Shown in pieces: positions 6,259 through 13,318 of a stretch of DNA of 13,318 nt. Source of the DNA: Prevotella sp. CAG:891 (GTDB lineage Bacteria; Bacteroidota; Bacteroidia; Bacteroidales; Bacteroidaceae); contig FR901790.1 in the NCBI GenBank assembly GCA_000437675.1, positions 4,757 to 18,074 of the forward strand, written 5' to 3'. Both the position numbers and the translations under genes were made by a program. The first letter of the stretch is position 1. Each line of letters begins with the position of its first letter. The notes under the pieces were generated by a model. It did no database searches and had not been told where the DNA came from. It saw nothing but the letters and a program-made list of their open reading frames with translations.

Positions 6259-6290
6259 TTTGGTCACGTTTCGGGTTTGGCGTATCTTTG
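6259..6290 (+). promoter_or_regulatory. Promoter of the sugar ketoisomerase/aminotransferase operon
   Basis: TTTG at 6259-6262, 20 bases, then TATCTTTG at 6283-6290, a full match to the Bacteroidetes consensus. Transcription should start near 6296, giving a leader of about 80 bases. The -7 box is identical to that of the amidase operon. Confidence 0.7.
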
Positions 6291-6300
6291 AAGTCCTGTT

Positions 6301-6360
6301 CTGTAAGCAAAGTGTTTGCATAACAGTTATAAGCCTTGCCCCGACGTGGGGCTTTCTACT
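6301..6360 (+). promoter_or_regulatory. Structured leader with terminator-like second hairpin
   Basis: Hairpin 1 pairs CTGT (6301-6304) with ACAG (6323-6326) and GCAAA (6307-6311) with TTTGC (6315-6319). Hairpin 2 is GCCCC-GACGT-GGGGC (6338-6352), followed by TTTCTACTTTT. It lies between the promoter and the ATG at 6376, so it could be an attenuator of the sugar operon or the end of a short separate RNA. Confidence 0.4.
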
Positions 6361-6375
6361 TTTAAGAAATGACGT

Positions 6376-7278
6376 ATGAACAGTGTTTACGATGCGAAAT
6401 TGTTGGGACTGCCCAAGATTGAAGATCCGCGAGGCAATTTGTCGTTCATCGAACAGATGAACCATATACCTTTTGCCATAAAACGGGTGTATTGGATATA
6501 CGATGTGCCCGGCGGCTGCGACCGCGGCGGTCATGCCTACAAGCAGAGCGAGGAGTTTATCGTGGCGCTGTCGGGCAGCTTCGACGTGGTACTGAACGAT
6601 GGTAAACACAAACAGACGGTTTCGCTGAACAGGGCTTTTCACGGACTGTATGTGCCCAACGGATTGTGGCGCACGATGACTAACTTTGCCACAAATTCGC
6701 TCGTACTTGTGCTTTCGTCGACCGATTACGACGAAAACGATTACATCATGAACTATGAGGAGTTTAAACGCTGGCGCAACGATCCGAGCATCGAAACGCA
6801 TTCGCCAAACTACCTGACGTCGGTGAAAGCGCACGAAATGAACGGACGCGAAATCAGCCGCGAGGTGCGCAACGTGTTTGACTGCTCGCCCTGCGAACTG
6901 AACAAAATTCACGATCCGGAAGGCAACCTTACTTATTTATACGAAGAAATGCATGTGCCGTTTCCAATTAACCGCGTGTTCTACATCTACGATATTCCGG
7001 GTGGAAAGGACCGCGGGGCGCATGCTCACAAAACTTGCCACCAGTTTATGATTGCTGCCTCGGGCTCGTTTGAAGTGGTGCTGAACGATGGCGAAAACGA
7101 AAGAACCGTGCAGCTGAACCGACCCTACGAGGGGCTGCATGTGCCGCCAGGCATCTGGGCTTCGGAACAGGGTTTCTCGTCGGGAAGCATTTGCTTGGTG
7201 CTGACTTCGCACAACTACGATGAGGAGGATTACATCAGAGATTACAACGAATTTCTGAATTATGCTGGTAAAAAATAA
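6376..7278 (+). CDS. Tandem-cupin dTDP-4-keto-6-deoxyhexose 3,4-ketoisomerase (FdtA/QdtA/WxcM-like)
   Basis: Members of this family move the keto group of dTDP-4-keto-6-deoxyglucose from C4 to C3, preparing it for amination. They are normally single cupin domains of about 135-140 residues acting as dimers. This 300-residue protein is two such domains in a row (about 1-135 and 165-300) joined by a polar linker. Equivalent motifs are 163 residues apart: DPRGNLSFIEQ / DPEGNLTYLYEE, YDVPGGCDRGGHAYK / YDIPGGKDRGAHAHK, SGSFDVVLNDG / SGSFEVVLNDG, and SSTDYDENDYIMNYEEF / TSHNYDEEDYIRDYNEF. Domain 2 keeps the family HxH pair (His216, His218). Domain 1 has His53 but Tyr55. The start ATG at 6376 follows the leader directly. 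The aminotransferase begins 8 bases after the stop, so the two form one operon. Whether the product is Fuc3N or Qui3N type cannot be read from the sequence. Confidence 0.85.
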   Translation: MNSVYDAKLLGLPKIEDPRGNLSFIEQMNHIPFAIKRVYWIYDVPGGCDRGGHAYKQSEEFIVALSGSFDVVLNDGKHKQTVSLNRAFHGLYVPNGLWRTMTNFATNSLVLVLSSTDYDENDYIMNYEEFKRWRNDPSIETHSPNYLTSVKAHEMNGREISREVRNVFDCSPCELNKIHDPEGNLTYLYEEMHVPFPINRVFYIYDIPGGKDRGAHAHKTCHQFMIAASGSFEVVLNDGENERTVQLNRPYEGLHVPPGIWASEQGFSSGSICLVLTSHNYDEEDYIRDYNEFLNYAGKK

Positions 7279-7286
7279 CTGACACT

Positions 7287-8399
7287 ATGGTGAAGTTCTT
7301 AGATTTACAGGCCATTACCCAACTGCACGCTCAAGCATACAAAGAGGCGGCAGCACGGGTAATCGACAGCGGATGGTTTCTGCAAGGTAACGAAACGCTG
7401 CGCTTTGAAAAACATTATGCACAATATATAGGTACGACGGAATGTGTCGGCACGGCTAACGGACTCGACGCGCTGCGTCTGATTATTCGCGGATACAAAG
7501 AATTGGGGCGACTGACCGAGGGCGACGAAATCGTGGTGCCGGCCAATACTTACATCGCAACTTTCCTGGCTATCACGGATAACGGACTGGTGCCGGTGCC
7601 GGTGGAACCTACGTTCGATAACCTGGAACTCGACACGGAACGCATCGAAGCGGCGCTGACACCGCGCACCAAGGGCATCATGACGGTGCACCTTTACGGA
7701 CGTGTGGCTTATAACGAAATGTTGGACGAAATTTGCCGCAAACACAGACTGCTGCTGATGGAGGACTGTGCGCAAAGTCAGGGCTGCGAATGGAAGGGAA
7801 TAAAAACGGGTGCGCTGGGCAATGCAGCTGCTCACAGCTTTTACCCCGGTAAGAACTTGGGTGCTTTCGGCGATGCGGGGGCGGTAACTACAAACGACTG
7901 CGAACTGGCTGAGGTTATACGGGCTTTGGGTAATTACGGTAGCGAACGAAAATATGTGTTTAAATACCAGGGCATCAACAGCCGCATGTCGGAACTCGAT
8001 GCGGCGGTGCTCGACGTGAAACTGAACTATCTGGACGAGGATAATGCCAAACGACAGGCGTTGGCTGATTTTTACTACCGCGAACTGAATAATCCCTTGG
8101 TACGGTTGCCCCGACGATTGCCCGATACGCAAAACGTGTATCACTTGTTTCCCGTGTTTTGCGAACGGCGCGACGAGTTGCAGGCGCATCTGGCGGCTTG
8201 CGGGGTGCAAACCTTGATTCATTACCCCATCGCACCGCACGAACAGGAATGTTACGCTAAGGCGGAATGGAACCAACCAAAATGCTCACTACCAATAACT
8301 GAACGCATTCACCGACAGGAACTTTCGCTGCCTATGAGCCAGGTGCTCTCGGCGTCTGAAGCGCAAATGGTGGCCGAGGCCGTGAACAGTTTTAAATAG
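7287..8399 (+). CDS. fdtB: dTDP-3-amino-3,6-dideoxyhexose transaminase (DegT/DnrJ/EryC1 family)
   Basis: A PLP enzyme that should transfer an amino group to C3 of the dTDP-3-keto-6-deoxyhexose made by the preceding gene. The 370-residue length is normal. Visible features are MVKFLDL at the start, SGWFLQGNETLRFE, GTANGLDALRL (phosphate binding), VPANTYIATFLAI, MEDCAQSQG with Asp160 and Gln163 for the cofactor ring, SFYPGKNLGAFGDAG with Schiff-base Lys189, NYGSERKY and YQGINSRMSELDAA. It follows the ketoisomerase by 8 bases. The pairing supports an FdtB or QdtB role; the exact sugar stereochemistry is unknown, so the symbol is tentative. No acetyltransferase (FdtC/QdtC) follows. The stop TAG lies within repeat copy E. 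Confidence 0.85.
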   Translation: MVKFLDLQAITQLHAQAYKEAAARVIDSGWFLQGNETLRFEKHYAQYIGTTECVGTANGLDALRLIIRGYKELGRLTEGDEIVVPANTYIATFLAITDNGLVPVPVEPTFDNLELDTERIEAALTPRTKGIMTVHLYGRVAYNEMLDEICRKHRLLLMEDCAQSQGCEWKGIKTGALGNAAAHSFYPGKNLGAFGDAGAVTTNDCELAEVIRALGNYGSERKYVFKYQGINSRMSELDAAVLDVKLNYLDEDNAKRQALADFYYRELNNPLVRLPRRLPDTQNVYHLFPVFCERRDELQAHLAACGVQTLIHYPIAPHEQECYAKAEWNQPKCSLPITERIHRQELSLPMSQVLSASEAQMVAEAVNSFK

Positions 8400-8424
8400 G
8401 TGTTCCTCATTATTTTACATAATT
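8393..8424 (+). repeat. Dispersed intergenic repeat, copy E
   Basis: TAAATAGGTGTTCC, then TCATTATTTTACATAATT. The TAG inside it is the stop codon of the aminotransferase gene. It fills most of the 50-base gap before the mfd start at 8450, the same arrangement as copy B before thiL. Confidence 0.6.
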
Positions 8425-8449
8425 ACTCAAACTTCTGATAGCATTGGGC

Positions 8450-11400
8450 ATGGACATTAGCGAACTATTAGCGAAATTTTCAACACACCCCAAAGTGGGG
8501 GCTTTGGCAGAACTGCTTTCTGACCCAAAAACAACTCTGATTCACGCTCAGGGGTTGCAGGCTTCGGCTGCGCCCATGGCATTTGCTGCTTTGGCCGAAC
8601 GGTCGAAGGCGGTGAAGCGCGTGATGCTGTTTGTGCTCAATGACGAGGAGGAAGCAGGCTACTTCTATCACGACCTGCACCAGGCTTTGGGCGACGAACG
8701 CGCGCTCTTTTTTCCTTCAACTTACCGCCGGGCGGTGAAATATGCGCAGCGTGATGCGGCCAACGAAATATTGCGCACTGAGGTGCTGAACCAACTGAGC
8801 AGCTACGAGCAGCGACGCAAAACGGGAAAAAACTTACCGCTCTTCGTGGTGAGCCATGCGGCGGCATTGGCCGAAAAGGTGACACCACCGCAAACTATGG
8901 CCGAACGAACCATGCACCTGAAGGAGGGCGATGTGTTCGACTTGACGGAACTGAGCCGGCAACTCATGGAATTGGGCTTCAAACGCAGAGACTATGTGTA
9001 CGAACCGGGGGAATTTGCCGTGCGTGGCTCCATTCTCGACATTTATTCATTTGCCGCTGAATATCCATTCCGTATCGACTTCTTTGGCGACGACATTGAC
9101 TCTATCCGTACGTTCGAGGTGCAGACGCAGCTCTCGCGCGAACGACGGACGGAAGTCAGCATTGTGCCCGACGCTGAACAGGGGGCACTGGGCATGGTGC
9201 CTATGACGGATTATCTGCCGGCCGACACGGTGCTGGTGGTAAAGGATTTGGCGCTGATTCACGACGATATTGACCGCATCTATGCCGAAGGTTTTGCACA
9301 GCAGGCCATGATGGCGCAGGAACCGACTTCGGAGATGGAGGAGGCTGAAATGCGTGAACGCTTCAATAAGGAAAACTTGCTGATTACGGGCGAGGCTTTG
9401 CTGCGGGGCGTTGCGGGTCTACAACGGGTGAACATCGGTACGCAACCCTTGGGCACGCCGGCGGCTATTGTGCAGTTCAACTCGACGCAGCAACCGCTGT
9501 TTCACAAAAACTTCGAACTGCTGCGCCGCAACTTGGGCGAACTGAAAGCTGCGGGCTACACAATTTATATCTTGGCGGACAGTGCCAAACAGAATGAACG
9601 CTTGCAAAACATTTTCGAGGAAATGGGGGCGCAGCGCGACTTCTTTATTCCAGTGTCGAAAACACTGCACGCGGGCTTTACCGACAACGACCTGAAGGTG
9701 TGCTGCTTTACGGACCACCAGATTTTCGACCGTTTTCATAAATACAACCTGAAGAGCGACCATGCACGCGATGCGAAAATGGCGCTGACGCTGAAGGAAA
9801 TCATGCAGTTCGAGCCGGGCGACTTCATTGTGCACATGGATCACGGCGTTGGACGCTTTGCAGGACTCGTGCGCATGCCGACGGCCGATGGCGAAATGCA
9901 GGAAATGATTAAGCTGACGTATAAGAACGACGATGCGGTGTATGTGTCGATTCACTCGCTGCAAAAAGTGTCGAAATACAAAGGCAAGGAGGGCGAACCA
10001 CCGCGCATCAGCACACTCGGAACAGGGGCTTGGGAAAAGCTGAAGGAACGCACGAAAAAACGCATCAAGGACATTGCACGCGACTTAATCAAACTTTACT
10101 CGCAGCGAAAAGAGGAAAAGGGATTCGCGTTCAGCGCTGACTCGTTCATGCAGCACGAACTTGAAGCTGGATTTGCCTACGAGGATACGCCCGACCAACT
10201 TCGCGTGACGCAGGAGGTGAAAGCCGACATGGAAAGCGCGAAACCAATGGACCGTCTGGTATGTGGCGACGTGGGATTTGGCAAAACGGAAATCGCCGTG
10301 CGTGCAGCCATGAAGGCGGCGGCTGACAGCAAGCAGGTGGCAGTGTTGGTGCCGACCACGGTGCTGGCTTTGCAGCATTACAAAACTTTTGCCAACCGAC
10401 TCAAGGATTTTCCGGTCAGGGTGGACTACCTCAGCCGCGCACGCTCTACGGCACAGACCAAAAAGGTGCTGACGGATTTGCAGAACGGCGACATCGACAT
10501 CCTGGTAGGAACGCACAAACTCATTGGCAAAAGCGTAAAATGGAAGGACCTGGGACTGCTCATCATCGACGAGGAACAGAAATTTGGGGTGGCCGTGAAG
10601 GAAAAACTGCGACAGCTGAAAACGAACGTCGACACGCTGACCATGTCGGCCACGCCCATTCCGCGTACGCTGCAGTTTTCGCTGATGGGGGCGCGCGACT
10701 TTAGCGTAATTCAAACGCCACCGCCTAACCGCCGCCCTATCCAAACGGAGCTGCATACCTTTGGGCATGAGGTAATTGCCGAGGCCATTAACTTTGAAAT
10801 GAGCCGCAACGGACAGGTGTATATCGTCACGAACCGCGTAGCTTCGCTCTATACGCTCCACGACCTGGTTCACAAATACGTGCCGGATGCGCGCATTGCC
10901 ATCGGCCACGGACAAATGCCGCCCGATCAGCTCGAAAAGGTTATCATGGGTTTTGTCAACTATGATTACGATGTGCTGATTTCGACCACCATTGTTGAAA
11001 ACGGCATCGACATTCCCAATGCCAACACCATCATCATTGATGCGGCGCACCACTTCGGTTTGTCGGACTTGCACCAAATGCGTGGTCGCGTAGGACGCGG
11101 TTCTCGCAAGGCGTTTTGCTACTTGCTGGCTCCCCCGCTGTCTTTGCTGCCGGCCGAATCGCGCCGCCGTTTGCAAGCCATCGAAAATTTCAGCGACTTG
11201 GGTTCGGGCATTCACATTGCCATGCAGGACCTCGACATTCGCGGTGCCGGTAATTTGCTCGGTGCAGAGCAAAGCGGTTTCATTGCCGATTTGGGCTACG
11301 AGGCTTACCAGAAAATTCTGGCGCAAGCGGTTACGGAACTGAAGAACGACGAGTTTGCCGACCTTTACGCACAGGAACTGGCTGAAAAGGGTGACCTGGG

Positions 11401-11875
11401 CGGTGAATTTTTCATCGACGACTGCACGGTGGAGTGCGAACTGCATGCTTACTTTCCCGAAACCTACGTGCCGGGAGCTACAGAGCGCATGCTGCTTTAC
11501 CGCGAACTCGATTCGCTCAGCACCGACGAACAGATTGCTGCTTTCCGCCAGCGCATGATTGACCGCTTCGGTCCTTTGCCGCCCGAGGGCGAGGAGTTGT
11601 TGCGCATTGTGCCGCTGCGGGCGCTTGGCCGCAAGGCGGGAGCTGAAAGGCTGACGCTGCGCAAACGACGCATGACGCTCTACTTCGTTTCGAACCCGGA
11701 AAGTGCTTTTTACCAAAGCAAAACATTTGAACGCATCATCGAATATGCCACTAATTCCTACAAGCGCTGCAAGCTTGACGAAGCGGGCGGAAAGCGGCGA
11801 ATGACGGTCAACGATGTGCCGAGTGTAGAAATGGCACTCTTAGCGCTTCGCACCATTTTAAATGTCGAACATTAA
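8450..11875 (+). CDS. mfd: Transcription-repair coupling factor
   Basis: Mfd is a DNA translocase that pushes stalled RNA polymerase off damaged templates and recruits UvrA for nucleotide excision repair. The protein has 1141 residues, normal for the family. Visible parts are the N-terminal UvrB-like module (GFKRRDYVYEPGEFAVRGSILDIY and IDFFGDDIDSIRTF), the RNA polymerase-interacting region starting around residue 450 (FEPGDFIVHMDHGVGRFAGL), and the RecG-like motor with Walker A GDVGFGKTE (606-614) and Walker B DEEQ (707-710). Further on come SATPIPRTL, motif VI QMRGRVGRGSRK, and the C-terminal autoinhibitory domain from about residue 1000. I chose the ATG at 8450 (MDISELLAKF); a TTG two codons upstream is less likely. 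It lies 50 bases after the aminotransferase gene on the same strand, separated by repeat copy E. No separate promoter is obvious, so read-through from the sugar operon is possible. Confidence 0.97.
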   Translation: MDISELLAKFSTHPKVGALAELLSDPKTTLIHAQGLQASAAPMAFAALAERSKAVKRVMLFVLNDEEEAGYFYHDLHQALGDERALFFPSTYRRAVKYAQRDAANEILRTEVLNQLSSYEQRRKTGKNLPLFVVSHAAALAEKVTPPQTMAERTMHLKEGDVFDLTELSRQLMELGFKRRDYVYEPGEFAVRGSILDIYSFAAEYPFRIDFFGDDIDSIRTFEVQTQLSRERRTEVSIVPDAEQGALGMVPMTDYLPADTVLVVKDLALIHDDIDRIYAEGFAQQAMMAQEPTSEMEEAEMRERFNKENLLITGEALLRGVAGLQRVNIGTQPLGTPAAIVQFNSTQQPLFHKNFELLRRNLGELKAAGYTIYILADSAKQNERLQNIFEEMGAQRDFFIPVSKTLHAGFTDNDLKVCCFTDHQIFDRFHKYNLKSDHARDAKMALTLKEIMQFEPGDFIVHMDHGVGRFAGLVRMPTADGEMQEMIKLTYKNDDAVYVSIHSLQKVSKYKGKEGEPPRISTLGTGAWEKLKERTKKRIKDIARDLIKLYSQRKEEKGFAFSADSFMQHELEAGFAYEDTPDQLRVTQEVKADMESAKPMDRLVCGDVGFGKTEIAVRAAMKAAADSKQVAVLVPTTVLALQHYKTFANRLKDFPVRVDYLSRARSTAQTKKVLTDLQNGDIDILVGTHKLIGKSVKWKDLGLLIIDEEQKFGVAVKEKLRQLKTNVDTLTMSATPIPRTLQFSLMGARDFSVIQTPPPNRRPIQTELHTFGHEVIAEAINFEMSRNGQVYIVTNRVASLYTLHDLVHKYVPDARIAIGHGQMPPDQLEKVIMGFVNYDYDVLISTTIVENGIDIPNANTIIIDAAHHFGLSDLHQMRGRVGRGSRKAFCYLLAPPLSLLPAESRRRLQAIENFSDLGSGIHIAMQDLDIRGAGNLLGAEQSGFIADLGYEAYQKILAQAVTELKNDEFADLYAQELAEKGDLGGEFFIDDCTVECELHAYFPETYVPGATERMLLYRELDSLSTDEQIAAFRQRMIDRFGPLPPEGEELLRIVPLRALGRKAGAERLTLRKRRMTLYFVSNPESAFYQSKTFERIIEYATNSYKRCKLDEAGGKRRMTVNDVPSVEMALLALRTILNVEH

Positions 11876-11966
11876 CTGCTTGCGACATGGAGGGTGATAA
11901 CGCGTAAATCCGCGCATTTTCCGAATGCACGCTGGCAGCAGTTCAACTTTCCAACAGTTTTTTCAG

Positions 11967-12017
11967 GCAGGCCGCAGTTTTTTGCTACTTTTTTTGTAGT
12001 AAATCACTGCGGCCTGC
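11967..12017 (+). terminator. Long hairpin between mfd and the sigma factor gene
   Basis: GCAGGCCGCAGT (11967-11978) pairs perfectly with 12006-12017. Inner TTTG/TAAA and CTAC/GTAG pairing (11981-11988 with 11996-12003) extends it to about 20 pairs around a loop of seven T. No T-tract follows on either strand, so it is not a classical intrinsic terminator. It may still end the mfd transcript or stabilise its 3' end. Confidence 0.45.
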
Positions 12018-12094
12018 GTCTTAGTATAAAAAGAACAGAGGTGCAAAGCCGTACTAATACCTGTTGGCTTGCCGCTGTTTCACACTTGTAGCCA

Positions 12095-12574
12095 ATGAAC
12101 GAACAAGAATTTGCAAATATTGTCCGCGAACATAAAAGTACCATTTACACCGTGTGCTATATGTTCTCGAAAAACCAGGACGAGGTGGACGACCTTTTTC
12201 AGGAAGTGCTATTGAACCTGTGGCGCGGCATCGAACACTTTAAGGGTGAATCGAAACTAGCCACCTGGATTTACCGCATCAGCCTCAACACTTGCATTTC
12301 GGCCGATCGGAAAAAGAAAAAGCACGTCACCGAAACGCTCAGCCAACAGGCCGACATATATGCTGCGACTGACGAGGCCGAAACACGCCAGATACAAATG
12401 CTGCACAAGCGGGTTCACCGGCTCCGCCCTTTCGACCGCGCCATCGTGCTGCTATGGCTCGAAGGATTGCCCTACGACGAAATCGGGGCCATCACTGGCA
12501 TCTCGGCCAAAAACGTGTCAGTGCGTCTGGTTCGCATCCGCGAAGAACTCAAACAAATGACCGACGAGGAATAA
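12095..12574 (+). CDS. ECF-type RNA polymerase sigma factor
   Basis: A 159-residue sigma-70 family protein with only regions 2 and 4, the hallmark of extracytoplasmic-function sigma factors. Region 2 covers about residues 8-75 (DEVDDLFQEVLLNLWRGIEHF, then GESKLATWIYRISLNTCI). Region 4 covers about 108-155 (RLRPFDRAIVLLWLEGLPYDEIG, then the helix-turn-helix ITGISAKNVSVRLVRIREEL). The linker is short and charged. The ATG at 12095 gives the usual N-terminus (MNEQEFANIVREHKSTIY). A gene for a four-helix membrane protein starts 61 bases after the stop and is likely its partner. No SusC/SusD or classical FecR anti-sigma gene is in the window, although about 100 bases after the pair cannot exclude one downstream. 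Target promoters are unknown. Confidence 0.92.
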   Translation: MNEQEFANIVREHKSTIYTVCYMFSKNQDEVDDLFQEVLLNLWRGIEHFKGESKLATWIYRISLNTCISADRKKKKHVTETLSQQADIYAATDEAETRQIQMLHKRVHRLRPFDRAIVLLWLEGLPYDEIGAITGISAKNVSVRLVRIREELKQMTDEE

Positions 12575-12635
12575 CATCGCCGGAAATTACGCCATCTCAT
12601 TATCCCAACTAACACTTACGTTCAACACGCTCATC

Positions 12636-13211
12636 ATGGACGAATTAGATATTCTCAAACAACAGCATCAGGTGTTCAAAAACTCTATCGAACACATGAA
12701 ACTCGACACCGGCAATCAACTTTGCCAACAAACTCAAAAACGCATCAAACACATGAATCGCGAAATGACCCTGCAAATTGTGTTTGGTTGCTTAGCCGTT
12801 GCTTTTTGCATTGCTGCATTTAGCATTATTGGTTTTTCGTGGGCCTACTGTTCGGTTATCTGCATCGTTCTGCTGCTCGAAAACTTTTTTATTTACCGTT
12901 CATCGCGCATGCTCAAACCCGAAATGTTGGCTACCGGCAGCATGACCGAAGTGGCTCACCGTGTGGCCTATATCAAGAAATGCTTTGTATGGCATCTGCG
13001 CATCGGATTGCTGCTGGCCATGGTCTTACTCTTTTGGGGAGGCTACGAAATAGCTGAAATCGTCAATTTGCCTTTGGCGCAACGTCACTCGCTGCTCGTT
13101 TCGGGGGGAATCGGTGGAATCATCGGCATAGTTATAGGCTTCTTCATCAACCGCCATCAGCGCCGACTGGCCGAAAAACTGCTCGACGACTTGCGCGATT
13201 TCGAAAACTAA
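12636..13211 (+). CDS. Four-helix membrane protein, possible regulator of the adjacent sigma factor
   Basis: A 191-residue protein without recognised family. A polar N-terminal region of about 44 residues (MDELDILKQQHQVFKNSIEHM) is followed by probable membrane helices at about 46-66, 68-87, 121-141 and 153-171 (SGGIGGIIGIVIGFFI). A charged C-terminal tail follows (NRHQRRLAEKLLDDLRDFEN). The two helix pairs are separated by a cytoplasmic-looking loop with RSSRMLKPEM. Small multi-helix proteins with soluble N-termini encoded right after ECF sigma genes in Bacteroidetes are candidates for membrane anti-sigma factors, with the N-terminal region holding the sigma factor. It lacks a recognisable zinc-binding anti-sigma (HxxxCxxC) motif. 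The role rests on position only; same strand and a 61-base gap suggest cotranscription. Confidence 0.7.
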   Translation: MDELDILKQQHQVFKNSIEHMKLDTGNQLCQQTQKRIKHMNREMTLQIVFGCLAVAFCIAAFSIIGFSWAYCSVICIVLLLENFFIYRSSRMLKPEMLATGSMTEVAHRVAYIKKCFVWHLRIGLLLAMVLLFWGGYEIAEIVNLPLAQRHSLLVSGGIGGIIGIVIGFFINRHQRRLAEKLLDDLRDFEN

Positions 13212-13318
13212 CTATACCTGAAGTTTGCGCTACACTGTCCCGCAGAGGGGCTGTTGCAAATGTGTAGGATTAAACGCAACTGCAAGTACATGTTTCAGAC
13301 AGGCCTACCTGCCTTACT

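Noticed and set aside
7305..8276. A 323-codon minus-strand frame opposite the aminotransferase gene
   Set aside because: A shadow of the real gene, with no recognisable motif.
10085..11716. A 543-codon frame on the minus strand opposite mfd
   Set aside because: It is antisense to a clearly conserved gene, and its long open frame follows from the codon bias of mfd. The composition is rich in His, Arg, Val and Gln and shows no domain.
12666..12690. CAGGTGTTCAAAAACTCTAT resembling repeat copy C
   Set aside because: It lies inside the coding sequence of the membrane protein (HQVFKNS), matches only the first block well, and is probably chance.
13212..13318. Sequence after the last gene, including a short CAGG/CCTG inverted repeat near the end
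   Set aside because: The stem is too short and the window ends before any context. No gene start or clear terminator can be supported.
907..13318. CRISPR array, tRNA, rRNA, insertion sequence or complete phage/defence system
   Set aside because: I looked for regular spaced repeats, transposase-like proteins, tRNA-like cloverleafs and known defence domains and found none. The only phage-like element is the isolated amidase.

Overview
The window looks like chromosomal DNA from a Bacteroidales bacterium, most likely Prevotella or a close relative. The basis is protein resemblance, the Bacteroidetes-type promoters (TTTG, about 20 bases, TAnnTTTG) at two gene starts, A-rich start regions instead of strong Shine-Dalgarno sequences, and gene families typical of the phylum. 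These include a DUF4248-like protein paired with an amidase, and small barrel proteins ending in aromatic residues. I could not run any search, so the genus is an inference.

Layout. Positions 1-906 hold the 3' part of argC (arginine synthesis), followed by a terminator hairpin and an AT-rich spacer that may encode a small RNA. A small orphan membrane-protein ORF (1234-1536, minus) follows. Next come three minus-strand units: a conserved Bacteroidetes ATP-grasp-like gene (3568-4673) broken by a 26-bp tandem duplication, a small outer-membrane barrel protein (2971-3447), and thiL (1876-2934), which ends at a strong hairpin with a T-tract. A 730-bp non-coding stretch (4674-5402) carries three copies of a short repeat, a 12-bp direct repeat and a good promoter. 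The plus strand then has a coupled DUF4248-like/amidase pair (5403-6163), a second promoter with a structured leader, a tandem-cupin sugar ketoisomerase (6376-7278) and its PLP aminotransferase (7287-8399). After these lie mfd (8450-11875), an ECF sigma factor (12095-12574) and a four-helix membrane protein (12636-13211).

How the genes work together. The ketoisomerase and aminotransferase form a two-step module. It should convert dTDP-4-keto-6-deoxyglucose to a dTDP-3-amino-3,6-dideoxyhexose (Fuc3N or Qui3N type) for a surface glycan. The acetyltransferase, the dTDP-glucose enzymes and the glycosyltransferases are not in the window. The sigma factor and membrane protein are probably one regulatory unit. 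argC, thiL and mfd are ordinary housekeeping genes.

The main points for a second look are: (i) the duplication that breaks the ATP-grasp gene exactly at its glycine-rich loop and whose removal restores the reading frame; (ii) six copies of a short intergenic repeat built around AGGTGTTCC and TAATTATT, several touching stop codons; (iii) the fused two-cupin ketoisomerase, in which only the second domain keeps both histidines of the HxH motif; and (iv) small structured-RNA candidates at 1121-1235 and 6283-6360. I saw no CRISPR array, tRNA, rRNA, insertion sequence or complete defence system.
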